A DNA stretch of 64,000 bases, taken from contig JAYYPW010000013.1 of assembly GCA_036128855.1 (NCBI GenBank), forward strand, positions 62,001 to 126,000, given 5' to 3'. Below, one piece after another: positions 52,388-60,490 of this stretch. Position 1 is the first letter of the stretch. Each line of letters opens with the position of its first letter. Position numbers and translations under genes: made by a program. The notes under the pieces are model-generated. The model did no database searches, had not been told where the DNA came from, and was given only the letters and a program-made list of their open reading frames with translations. This DNA comes from JAYYPW01 sp036128855 (GTDB lineage: Bacteria > Pseudomonadota > Gammaproteobacteria > Comchoanobacterales > Comchoanobacteraceae).

Positions 52388-52964
52388 AACAGACTACACC
52401 TTAACAGCTAAAATTTTTCATTGGTTAACTGCATTACTGGTTATATATCAACTTGGTTCCGGGATGTGGATGACATCCGCAATATTTGACATAAAGTTAC
52501 GTGCAATCGCGTGGAAAACCTATCAGAATCATAAATCTATTGGCATAACTATTCTTTTGATTACTTTATTACGAGGAATTTGGCGAATATCACACCCTCC
52601 ACCAGACCATACCAATTGGCTAAAGCGATGGGAAAGATACGCTGCATTAACAGCGCATCTATCATTATATGGTATATTGATTTTTAATCCCCTACTTGGT
52701 TGGATCATGGTCTCTACAAGTCCTCTTAAACTACCTACAATAATCTTCTCTTGGTTCACTTGGCCACACATTCCCATACCAGAGTATCTACATCCATATG
52801 ATGTATATATTACGAGTAAATCTTTACATCAATTCACTGGCTATCTACTCATAATAATTCTATTCATTCACATATCTGCAGCACTGAAGCACCATTTTAT
52901 TGATAAAAATGCTGTATTGCAGAGTATGCTACCTAAATTTACAACGACGGAGAAAAAGTCATGA
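52377..52964 (+). CDS. cybB: cytochrome b561 / superoxide oxidase-like
   Basis: Di-heme inner-membrane protein, four spans, 195 residues. The ATG at 52377 overlaps the yceI stop; it gives MRLKTDYTLTAKIFHWLTAL, the usual beginning. Heme-ligand His residues are in KIFHWLTAL, YQNHKSIGITIL, TAHLSLYGIL and FIHISAALKHHF. E. coli CybB is known to oxidise superoxide and pass electrons to ubiquinone. Flanked by two yceI genes as in other proteobacteria. Overlaps the second yceI by four bases. Confidence 0.92.
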   Translation: MRLKTDYTLTAKIFHWLTALLVIYQLGSGMWMTSAIFDIKLRAIAWKTYQNHKSIGITILLITLLRGIWRISHPPPDHTNWLKRWERYAALTAHLSLYGILIFNPLLGWIMVSTSPLKLPTIIFSWFTWPHIPIPEYLHPYDVYITSKSLHQFTGYLLIIILFIHISAALKHHFIDKNAVLQSMLPKFTTTEKKS

Positions 52965-53545
52965 CGTTAAATAAAAAGTATGCAACTCTTATAATACTTT
53001 GCATATGCTCACTCTCATTAACAACCCCTACATTTGGTCAAAACTGGCAATTAAACCCGGATAAAAGCTCAATCATATTCAACGGCAATCATGCTGGCAT
53101 CATGTTTACTGGAACATTTGACTCTTTCAACACCGATATTACCTTCAGTCAAAATCAACTAGAAAAAGCATACACCCGTGTAGAAATTGATATGCAGAAA
53201 ATAACTGTTTCAGATAACTATTACGAGCAAACTTTACAAACACAAGACTGGTTTGATACAAAGACATACCCTACTGCGTACTTTTCAACTACCAAATTCG
53301 AAAAATTGGCGAATAAACCCGACACTTATTCTATTTTTGGAGAATTAACAATCAAAAATATAACTTTGCCAGTTCAATTTATAGCTTTAATAAAAACATC
53401 ATCGCAGATTGCAACGCTTGATGCCGATTTTATTATCAATCGCATTGACTATCAAATCGGCAGCATTTCTGACCTAGAAGGTAACTGGGTAAGTAAAGAA
53501 ATACCCGTAAAAATTCACATAGAAGCTGAAATTAAAGATTCGTAG
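52961..53545 (+). CDS. yceI: YceI-family periplasmic lipid-binding protein, copy 2
   Basis: 194 residues. A cleavable signal peptide ends near TPTFGQNWQL, then the YceI domain: WQLNPDKSSIIFNGNHAGIM, TGTFDSFNTDITFSQNQL, DWFDTKTYPTAYFSTTKF and the C-terminal IPVKIHIEAEI. Coupled to cybB through ATGA. Unlike copy 1 it looks like a soluble periplasmic protein, so the two could hand lipid between membrane and periplasm (inference). A paralogue rather than a close duplicate. Confidence 0.92.
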   Translation: MTLNKKYATLIILCICSLSLTTPTFGQNWQLNPDKSSIIFNGNHAGIMFTGTFDSFNTDITFSQNQLEKAYTRVEIDMQKITVSDNYYEQTLQTQDWFDTKTYPTAYFSTTKFEKLANKPDTYSIFGELTIKNITLPVQFIALIKTSSQIATLDADFIINRIDYQIGSISDLEGNWVSKEIPVKIHIEAEIKDS

Positions 53546-53551
53546 TATCAA

Positions 53552-54832
53552 TTAACGATAGTTTTTCCTTGAAGAATTACGAGAACGCGATTCTTTCTTG
53601 TGAGCTTTATTTTTAATAGTTTTTGACTCTTTTATACTATGCTTATCTTGTGCAGGAGATACATTATTTTCTCTTGAATGAATTATACCCAATATACTAG
53701 AATCTTGATTCATTGATTTAGAAACCTGACGGAGGTTTTCTCTATCACTCCAGGTGAAAAACCCAACCATGGGATCAAAAGAACTATTAACAAACTGGGA
53801 AGCTAAATCCATATGATATTTTTGTTTATCTGATACAAGCTCACGAAAAACTGAGGAATAGCACGAAAAGTTGCAGATATCACCAGAAAAAAGCGCAATA
53901 ATTTCATCAACATCTAAAAATAAAGATCCATGTTTTGCGCGAGATAAGAAATCTATAATCGCGTAAGTAGGTCGGCTAGTAGAGGTTAATTGCACACCAT
54001 GGTCTATTAACCATTTGCTGTAACTAGTTATCTGTAGTGTGTTAGTACCCATACTATTTTCATTTTCAAGTTCATCGAGTAGTTTTGGCAGAATATCATC
54101 AGGAACAATTATATGCTCTATCGAAGAGTCGCTTATATGATCCAAACTAAAATTTTTCATTCGCATTGGAATAATAAGTTCTTTTAGTGCAGGGCAATCC
54201 ATAAAGACCTGTTCCCCAAGTGTCTGTAAGGATTCAGGTAAAGATACTGACGTAAGTTGTGAGCAGCCTTGCAAACAACTTTCACTTATTTTCTTTATAC
54301 CATGAGGAAAAGCAATTTCTTTAAGATTTTTGCAGTCCCTAAAAGTTTCTTGGTCAATATGTTTTAATTTACTAGATAGCGTCACGCGATGTAAACTTTT
54401 ACAACCTAAGAAAGCTTTTGCACCTAGATGAACAACGGAGTTAGGCATATCAAAATATTCTAATACAGGACAAAATGCGAAAGCCCTTTTCTCAATAGTG
54501 TGCAGTTTGCATTTATGGCCGTCGGCAGTATCTTCAATAACTACTTCCCGAAGTGCAGGAAGCCGGGAAAACGATTTATATGCGATTGCATGAGCTTGCT
54601 GTAAAACAATTTTACACAGTGCTGGTTTTGCTCTACCCTCTGTTTTCGAAAAGCCATTATGTAGCATACAGGTAGTGACAATCTGTGAATCTATATATGT
54701 ATTTGTAAAAACTAAATCTTGGTCAGTCTTATCGATTGACTTATTCACTAATGAATTTGAAGATACAAATTTGTTAGAAGATTTCCGGGACTTTAGGGAC
54801 GAATTGTGCTTGAGTTTAAATTTCTTTGGCAT
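53552..54832 (-). CDS. BspA-type leucine-rich repeat protein, putative effector
   Basis: 426 residues without a signal peptide. Residues about 75-225 hold five to six BspA/LRR_5 repeats, visible as AFLGCKSLHRVTLSSKLKHI, TFRDCKNLKEIAFPHGIKKI, CLQGCSQLTSVSLPESLQTL and VFMDCPALKELIIP. The N-terminus and the last 40 residues are strongly basic and Ser/Lys/Arg-rich, which could be a nuclear or DNA-binding tail or a secretion signal. LRR_5 proteins are common in Bacteroidetes, protists and intracellular bacteria. It converges with yceI copy 2 and begins the eukaryote-like island. Confidence 0.75.
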   Translation of the reverse strand: MPKKFKLKHNSSLKSRKSSNKFVSSNSLVNKSIDKTDQDLVFTNTYIDSQIVTTCMLHNGFSKTEGRAKPALCKIVLQQAHAIAYKSFSRLPALREVVIEDTADGHKCKLHTIEKRAFAFCPVLEYFDMPNSVVHLGAKAFLGCKSLHRVTLSSKLKHIDQETFRDCKNLKEIAFPHGIKKISESCLQGCSQLTSVSLPESLQTLGEQVFMDCPALKELIIPMRMKNFSLDHISDSSIEHIIVPDDILPKLLDELENENSMGTNTLQITSYSKWLIDHGVQLTSTSRPTYAIIDFLSRAKHGSLFLDVDEIIALFSGDICNFSCYSSVFRELVSDKQKYHMDLASQFVNSSFDPMVGFFTWSDRENLRQVSKSMNQDSSILGIIHSRENNVSPAQDKHSIKESKTIKNKAHKKESRSRNSSRKNYR

Positions 54833-55350
54833 AAATAGTACTTATAGTTTAATTAATTAAGGGGGTAATATAGCACAGTTATTTTAAAAGAAAAGAAAAA
54901 TTAACAAAATAATAAAATACAAAATTAACTGGAATAATAACAATAACATAAAACCATGAGCGAGCGATCACAGCAGAAAAATCAAAACTTACTAGCCAAA
55001 AAATCTTATGTAATTAACTTAAAAAATACTGAATCAATCAGATATTTCCAGCATAAAAACCATAGATATAATCATGTGTAAAAACAAAACTAATAGTTTA
55101 TAGCAACACAGTACAGAACAAGAAAATTTTGACTAGGATTTGTTTAATTCAGATTCTCATATGTTTTTACTCTATATACACCAAAAATATGGATTCCCAT
55201 AAAGTCATGTAGCCTTGCGATCGATAAACACTAATCAACGATGCCGAGAATATTGATATTTGCTAAACTATAGCTAAAAGTATTTTATGTAAAGATTTTT
55301 TCCTAGTGAAAATATAAAAAAAGAAAGAAATTAGTTGAATTTCTTACTTA
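54833..55350. other. intergenic, no gene seen
   Basis: Long AT-rich spacer between divergent genes. No coding frame or structure could be supported; a T/A-rich region leads up to the promoter. Confidence 0.5.
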
Positions 55351-55379
55351 TTGATTTTGATACAATATCATGATATGGT
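55351..55379 (+). promoter_or_regulatory. putative promoter of the FkbM gene
   Basis: TTGATT (55351-55356), spacer 17, TATGGT (55374-55379), about 30 bases before the chosen ATG at 55410. Confidence 0.4.
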
Positions 55380-55409
55380 GCCCATATTATTATGTTAGGA
55401 AAAAAAACT

Positions 55410-57350
55410 ATGATTAATAAATATCTGAATCATATCCGCAAAGTAACATTGAAGAATTTCAAAACAATTACTTTTACAATTTGTTTCTCACTACTATGTG
55501 GTACAATATTCAAGGCATTTTCTTTATACCATAGCTCCATGATAATTGGCTGCTCTACAATTGGTGGTTTACTACTAAGACACTTTTATGCAGGTCGTCA
55601 ATCGAAAAAACCAACAACAGACAAAGGAAATACAACAGAAGGACAGAAATCCAAAAAGTTGGTAATAGCAGATATTAATAACACCAAACGACCTAAGGTA
55701 CACTACCCTAATGAGATAGTACTGAAAAAAAGCTCAGGTTTCGGGCAAAGGCTCAAAACTATAGAGCACAAATGGTTATCAAACTTAAAAGATTGCTACG
55801 CTGACTTTGAGCCAAAAAATACCAAGAATATAGCTAATTTTTTAAGAATTGATGAGATTCTAAATTCTAAACAAGATACTTTAATCATCGATATTGGTGC
55901 ACATATAGGAGATACGAGTCTCTGGATAGCTGCCCTATTAAAGAATAGTAAAAAATCTTCGAATATAAAAGTTTTAGCTATAGATCCAGATCCTTCAAAA
56001 ATCGATTTTATTGAAAAGATGGCAAGCGCCAACGGTCTATCTGACTATATTTTAACTCACACATCTGCAGTGGGTGACAAAAAATGCGATGTAAAAGCGA
56101 CTACAACCGGAACTTCTGGTATGGACTTAGGTGGAGCACTAATAGAATATGAAGCTGAGAAAACAGAAAAATCCCTACCTATGGATACTTTAGATAATAT
56201 CCTAACTAGCAAAAACTTATCACGCTCACAGGTTGGTATGATACATTTATCTGTAGAGGGATGGGACTTACGTGTTTTACAAGGTGCTAATCAAACTATC
56301 ACACGATATAAGCCAGAGATTTTCGCTAAACTCAATTGGGTTGGAGCTAGTAACGCTTCAGAATTAAGAAAAAATAAAAAAGCGGGATATTGGGATTACA
56401 AGCATGCCTCTGATGAAGTAGTCAAGCAGGTTGAGACCCATCTATCCGAGTTCGGATATATGTCATGCAATGTATTAGAAGATGAAAACCAGAACACCCA
56501 ATTTTCATACATCAATCCAGCAATACCAAAACCACAAGGAAAAAAAGTTATTTTGAAAGAAACATCTGGGTATGGAGTAGAAATGCAGCTAGTGAAACAT
56601 AAATGGACAAATAATTTCGCTGAATACTACCTCAACTATGAGCCAAAAACAAATGAATTGATAGCGAAGGAATTACAAATTCAACTTCGCAAGTCTTCAT
56701 CAGAAGCACCTATTATTGTAGATGCAGGAGCTCACGTGGGAGATACAGCACTCTGGCTTGCTGCGAGAGCCATAGCCATAAAACCAAACGCTATTGTGGT
56801 GGCAATTGAGCCTGATAGTTCAAAGATTCAATTCATGAAACATATGGCGATGATAAACAAACTAGCTAACAATATGCGATTTTTTAATGGTGCTGTTGGT
56901 AAAAATGAAGCTAATGTACAAGTCATACCCTCACATGACACTAGTGAGATGGCGCAAGGAGGTAGCACAATCAGTGAGTGTAAAGATGGGCCTATCGTTA
57001 TGAAGTCTATGGATGGAATCTTCGAACAGTTAAAGTTAAATCCTGCACACGTAGCATTTGTACATATAGATACAGAAGGATTTGAGGCCGATGTAATACA
57101 CGGCATGCAAGGAATAATCGATCGCTCACACCCATCTATTATGGCCGAATGTAACTGGGTAGGAAGTAGCCAAGCTACGGAACTTAAAAGTAAACTCAGT
57201 AGAAACGAACACATATCTCAGGGTGAATGGGACGAGGCATCAAAAAATTGTATCAACAAGATTGAGAGTCTATTGGCAAAAAACAACTTCTTCTTAGAAA
57301 GTACCATTCATGATGAGGAGAGTAACACTTTATTCAAACACAGATCATAG
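55410..57350 (+). CDS. tandem FkbM-type methyltransferase with membrane anchor
   Basis: 646 residues counted from the ATG at 55410, chosen because AGGA lies nine bases before it; six more codons upstream are open from 55392. Two hydrophobic segments near the N-terminus give an anchor. Two FkbM SAM-methyltransferase units of about 270 residues follow, sharing KSSGFGQRLKTIEHKW versus KETSGYGVEMQLVKHKW. Unit 1 has IIDIGAHIGDTSLWIAA and unit 2 IVDAGAHVGDTALWLAA as SAM sites. The FkbM motif H-I-D-x-E-G-x-E is intact in unit 2 (VHIDTEGFEADVIHGM) but reads IHLSVEGWDLRVLQGA in unit 1, so unit 1 may be catalytically weak. Targets (sugar, lipid, other) are unknown. Confidence 0.8.
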   Translation: MINKYLNHIRKVTLKNFKTITFTICFSLLCGTIFKAFSLYHSSMIIGCSTIGGLLLRHFYAGRQSKKPTTDKGNTTEGQKSKKLVIADINNTKRPKVHYPNEIVLKKSSGFGQRLKTIEHKWLSNLKDCYADFEPKNTKNIANFLRIDEILNSKQDTLIIDIGAHIGDTSLWIAALLKNSKKSSNIKVLAIDPDPSKIDFIEKMASANGLSDYILTHTSAVGDKKCDVKATTTGTSGMDLGGALIEYEAEKTEKSLPMDTLDNILTSKNLSRSQVGMIHLSVEGWDLRVLQGANQTITRYKPEIFAKLNWVGASNASELRKNKKAGYWDYKHASDEVVKQVETHLSEFGYMSCNVLEDENQNTQFSYINPAIPKPQGKKVILKETSGYGVEMQLVKHKWTNNFAEYYLNYEPKTNELIAKELQIQLRKSSSEAPIIVDAGAHVGDTALWLAARAIAIKPNAIVVAIEPDSSKIQFMKHMAMINKLANNMRFFNGAVGKNEANVQVIPSHDTSEMAQGGSTISECKDGPIVMKSMDGIFEQLKLNPAHVAFVHIDTEGFEADVIHGMQGIIDRSHPSIMAECNWVGSSQATELKSKLSRNEHISQGEWDEASKNCINKIESLLAKNNFFLESTIHDEESNTLFKHRS

Positions 57351-57459
57351 GCCTATGACTTTAGTGCTTTTTTAAGATATATATATTTAGTTGCAAGAGT
57401 CATAAAACGTTGCAGTAAGATAAAAGTGTTATCCATAATGGCTAGTAAGGTGTTACTTT

Positions 57460-57603
57460 ATGTTTGAGTATAGTCAATTCAATGAATTAAAAGTGTTAAA
57501 CAACATAGTCTTTATCAACCACTCCGATTTGATTACTGTAGATTTACCATCGTTACTCAGCATGTATCATGATCTAACAGATAAAATAAAAGTATACAGC
57601 TAG
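57460..57603 (+). CDS. possible small protein (47 residues)
   Basis: ATG at 57460, AAGG about nine bases upstream, stop TAG at 57601-57603. The product begins MFEYSQFNELK and contains VFINHSDLITVDLPSLLSMY, a mixed hydrophobic/acidic sequence that is not low-complexity. It sits alone in the 477-base gap between the FkbM gene and the first U-box gene; the rest of that gap (57351-57459 and 57604-57827) shows nothing. Could be a chance frame. Confidence 0.3.
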   Translation: MFEYSQFNELKVLNNIVFINHSDLITVDLPSLLSMYHDLTDKIKVYS

Positions 57604-57827
57604 ACTTTAACACAACATGGTAACGTCAAAAAATTGCGATTATAGCGATACGAATTTATTGAATAAAACCACACATGAGCATCTAAGAACAGAGAATACT
57701 GAAACGTACTGAGTCTAGACTTGATAAATCTATAAGAAAATAAAACAGAAATGCATTGAAAAGCAAAGCACTTGACCAAAATCAAGTTGTCCTGTATGTT
57801 GAAAAGATCCTAAAACAATGAATATAC

Positions 57828-58934
57828 ATGCTAAAGCTTTACAAAAGACTCCTGACTACAGTAAATGTTATTCGATATAACCCAACTCATAGAGCAACCT
57901 TACTTTGCTCACTACTACTTTTAGCACTGATACCAATTTTAAAAACACTTGCAGGTGTAAGTCTTAGACTATCGGTTGTTACCGGATTGAGTGCTATTTT
58001 AGTCTGCATAAACTACATTGCAACAACAGAGATGCAACATCTAAAAAATAAGCTACACAAAAAGATTAAACCGCAACAAATAGCCAGTGGTATCAAGAAC
58101 GCTATTTACTCATTACACACAACATTACAAAGTTATAAATATGCTCAACTGGTAGCACTCAATATACTTTTGATAAGTTTGACGGCTAACCTCTTATATC
58201 CAACTACGTTAGGTCTTACAATAACACTGCTAGCAGGTATAACATCGCTCGTCTCAATATTTTGGTCACCAGTGAGAAATAGCACAAACCAGAATAGTAC
58301 GAGCCTCACAGTACAACGTTTGAGAGCATTACATAGCTTTAAAGAGAAGGTAACAGCAAAGTTGTTTAATTTCAACCGAGGTATCATTCGCTTATTCAAT
58401 GCACCAATGCGTATTATTTTTGGCATGCCAAACAATGAGCCTCAAGAACCAAACATAACTACTCATAGACATCCTGATAAAATCAAAATACCCGCTAAAT
58501 TTCGCGCCATAATAAATGATCACAAAGATCTTGATTCAGGACAACTATGCCCTATCAACGGCACATTTATGACCCAACCAGTTAAGTTACCGACTACCCC
58601 AGAAGTTGTTGATATAACAGCACTGGAGGCGTGGTTTGCTACTGGAAATTATACCTGCCCTTTCACAAGAAGGCCACTTGACTTAACTTGTGTTGAGCCA
58701 TGCCATGATACTTACAATAAAAACCAAGCATTTATTAATATGCTAGAAAACAGTATAGCAACTAAACACAACGAGAATTGCTGCCCAAATAAACCACCGA
58801 TGACATTAAATGCCACATCAGCATCTAGCCTTAGTTTACCTTCACAGATACTAAGTGTTGGTACGAGTAATACACAAATCGAACAAGATCTGTCACCTAC
58901 TCACGAAAGTAATCAAGAACATTACAAACTATAA
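57828..58934 (+). CDS. membrane-anchored U-box protein 1, putative E3 ligase
   Basis: 368 residues. Membrane segments at about 23-66 and 105-147 (four spans), a basic linker (150-235), then a U-box at about 238-306: QLCPINGTFMTQPVKLPTTP, the aromatic-rich ALEAWFATGNYTCPFTRRPL and a final NKNQAFINML. These fit the U-box plan C-P-I-x-x-x-x-M-x-x-P-V, W-x-x-T-G-x-x-x-C-P-x-T-x-x-P-L. U-boxes bind E2 enzymes and drive ubiquitin transfer in eukaryotes. Bacteria lack ubiquitin, so the target must be a host. The C-terminal 60 residues are Ser/Glu-rich, as in type IV effectors. First of a tandem pair. Confidence 0.8.
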   Translation: MLKLYKRLLTTVNVIRYNPTHRATLLCSLLLLALIPILKTLAGVSLRLSVVTGLSAILVCINYIATTEMQHLKNKLHKKIKPQQIASGIKNAIYSLHTTLQSYKYAQLVALNILLISLTANLLYPTTLGLTITLLAGITSLVSIFWSPVRNSTNQNSTSLTVQRLRALHSFKEKVTAKLFNFNRGIIRLFNAPMRIIFGMPNNEPQEPNITTHRHPDKIKIPAKFRAIINDHKDLDSGQLCPINGTFMTQPVKLPTTPEVVDITALEAWFATGNYTCPFTRRPLDLTCVEPCHDTYNKNQAFINMLENSIATKHNENCCPNKPPMTLNATSASSLSLPSQILSVGTSNTQIEQDLSPTHESNQEHYKL

Positions 58935-59059
58935 AATTCACGAAATCTATTTCTATACTCCACGGATTGTACACTTACCTTTTTTGACATAGCCTAGTTC
59001 ATGTTGCATATGTAGAATGGTTCCTGTAAGCTGAGTACGTCTAGTCATAGGATAGTATT

Positions 59060-60322
59060 GTGCCAAACAAAATAAATATCATATTTCCCGTCCTTTTGAA
59101 TAACACATTTGCACGTGCGACGTCATTTGCTGTAAGTCGATTACTCGCAGCAACAGTATCTCCACTACAGATTTGTATTACTTATTGCGTAATGGCTGTC
59201 GTAGGTTATTTTATAGCGTGGCTTTGGCAACCCACATTAGAAACTACCGAACAAAGGAAGGATAATATCATACTACTACGTAGCTTAGAGAAAACTGTAT
59301 TATTATTCACTTATCTACAGATTACTTTATTTTGTACTAGTGTAGGATTATTGAGCTTGTTTCTTTTAACACCGTCTCCTCTCTTAGGAGCATTCACAAT
59401 CATCAGTAACCTCTGTTTAGTAGGATCTTTTATATATACAATAATCCCCAATGGCTACTCGTTGAACCAACCCATATCAGTTGATAAATCTAATGAGAAC
59501 ACAATAAAAAGATTCTTATTTATAGTTAACACGATCGGTCTCAGCACAAGCTTTATTGCTCTATCCGTCACTAAGTCCCAGGTTGCGTATATGACTAGTA
59601 CTATTACTGCTTTCTCACTTATTTTACTTTGGCTATGGCCTAACTCTAATGATCCTGGTCCAGACACTAAAAATTTACAGCAAGAGGCTTCTGCTCGAGA
59701 AAAAGCTTCTAGTACTCGAAACCACAAACGTCACATAAACCACGCAGAATATCCTGCTTACCACACCCCGCTACGAAGATTAAACTTAATGAATAAGTTA
59801 TTTGATCGCATACACGCATTTTTCTTCAAACCCAACATCACTGTTAGAGAAAAACCCAAAAACAGAGTCCAAGTTTTAGCAATGAGATTTGACAAAGATT
59901 GTCCTCCACTCTCGATACCAAGCCAGTATAGAGAAAAATTAGAATATATCGTCAAGAAAGATGACCCGGACAACTCTAAAATCGAAGAATCACAGATATG
60001 TCCACTCAGCTTAAGGTTTATGACTGATCCTGTCGAACTACCAGCATGTAGAGTTACAGTAGATAGAAGCGCTGTTATAGCTTGGCTTGCAACCGGCAAA
60101 CAACATTGTCCTTTTACGGGAGAACCCCTATCTTTAGAGATGCTTAAAGCAGATATCCAGATTCACAAGAAAAATGCTGAATTTATTTTATCTCTAGCCA
60201 AAGAAACCAAGGATGATGTAGTAGACACGTCTAATAGAGAAGATAGTAATACCACAATATTTGCAATGAACTACAGTAATGAAGAGCAAAGTAATCGGAG
60301 ACTTAATAGTTCAATTGTATAG
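59060..60322 (+). CDS. membrane-anchored U-box protein 2, putative E3 ligase
   Basis: 420 residues from the GTG at 59060. Roughly five membrane spans (about 35-56, 78-103, 106-130, 152-172, 175-195), a charged linker, then a U-box at about 310-378: QICPLSLRFMTDPVELPACR, VTVDRSAVIAWLATGKQHCP and FTGEPLSLEML with the downstream NAEFIL. It is paralogous to protein 1 in the U-box (CPI/L, M-T, D/Q-P-V, AW-ATG, CPFT, PL), but the membrane parts have diverged. The C-terminal tail is acidic and Ser/Asn-rich. Same strand and 125 bases after protein 1, so an old tandem duplication or paired acquisition is likely. Confidence 0.8.
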   Translation: MPNKINIIFPVLLNNTFARATSFAVSRLLAATVSPLQICITYCVMAVVGYFIAWLWQPTLETTEQRKDNIILLRSLEKTVLLFTYLQITLFCTSVGLLSLFLLTPSPLLGAFTIISNLCLVGSFIYTIIPNGYSLNQPISVDKSNENTIKRFLFIVNTIGLSTSFIALSVTKSQVAYMTSTITAFSLILLWLWPNSNDPGPDTKNLQQEASAREKASSTRNHKRHINHAEYPAYHTPLRRLNLMNKLFDRIHAFFFKPNITVREKPKNRVQVLAMRFDKDCPPLSIPSQYREKLEYIVKKDDPDNSKIEESQICPLSLRFMTDPVELPACRVTVDRSAVIAWLATGKQHCPFTGEPLSLEMLKADIQIHKKNAEFILSLAKETKDDVVDTSNREDSNTTIFAMNYSNEEQSNRRLNSSIV

Positions 60323-60490
60323 TATTAACTACCACCAATTACCCAAAGTGATAACAATAGCAAACAGAGCCAACAACCTAACTATACGATACGGCCGGGC
60401 TTCTATATTAGATTAGACAAGTGTATGTAAAAAACAGGAAATACAAAACACCTTATGCTATAAACGTTTCAATAACTACAAAGAATATAT

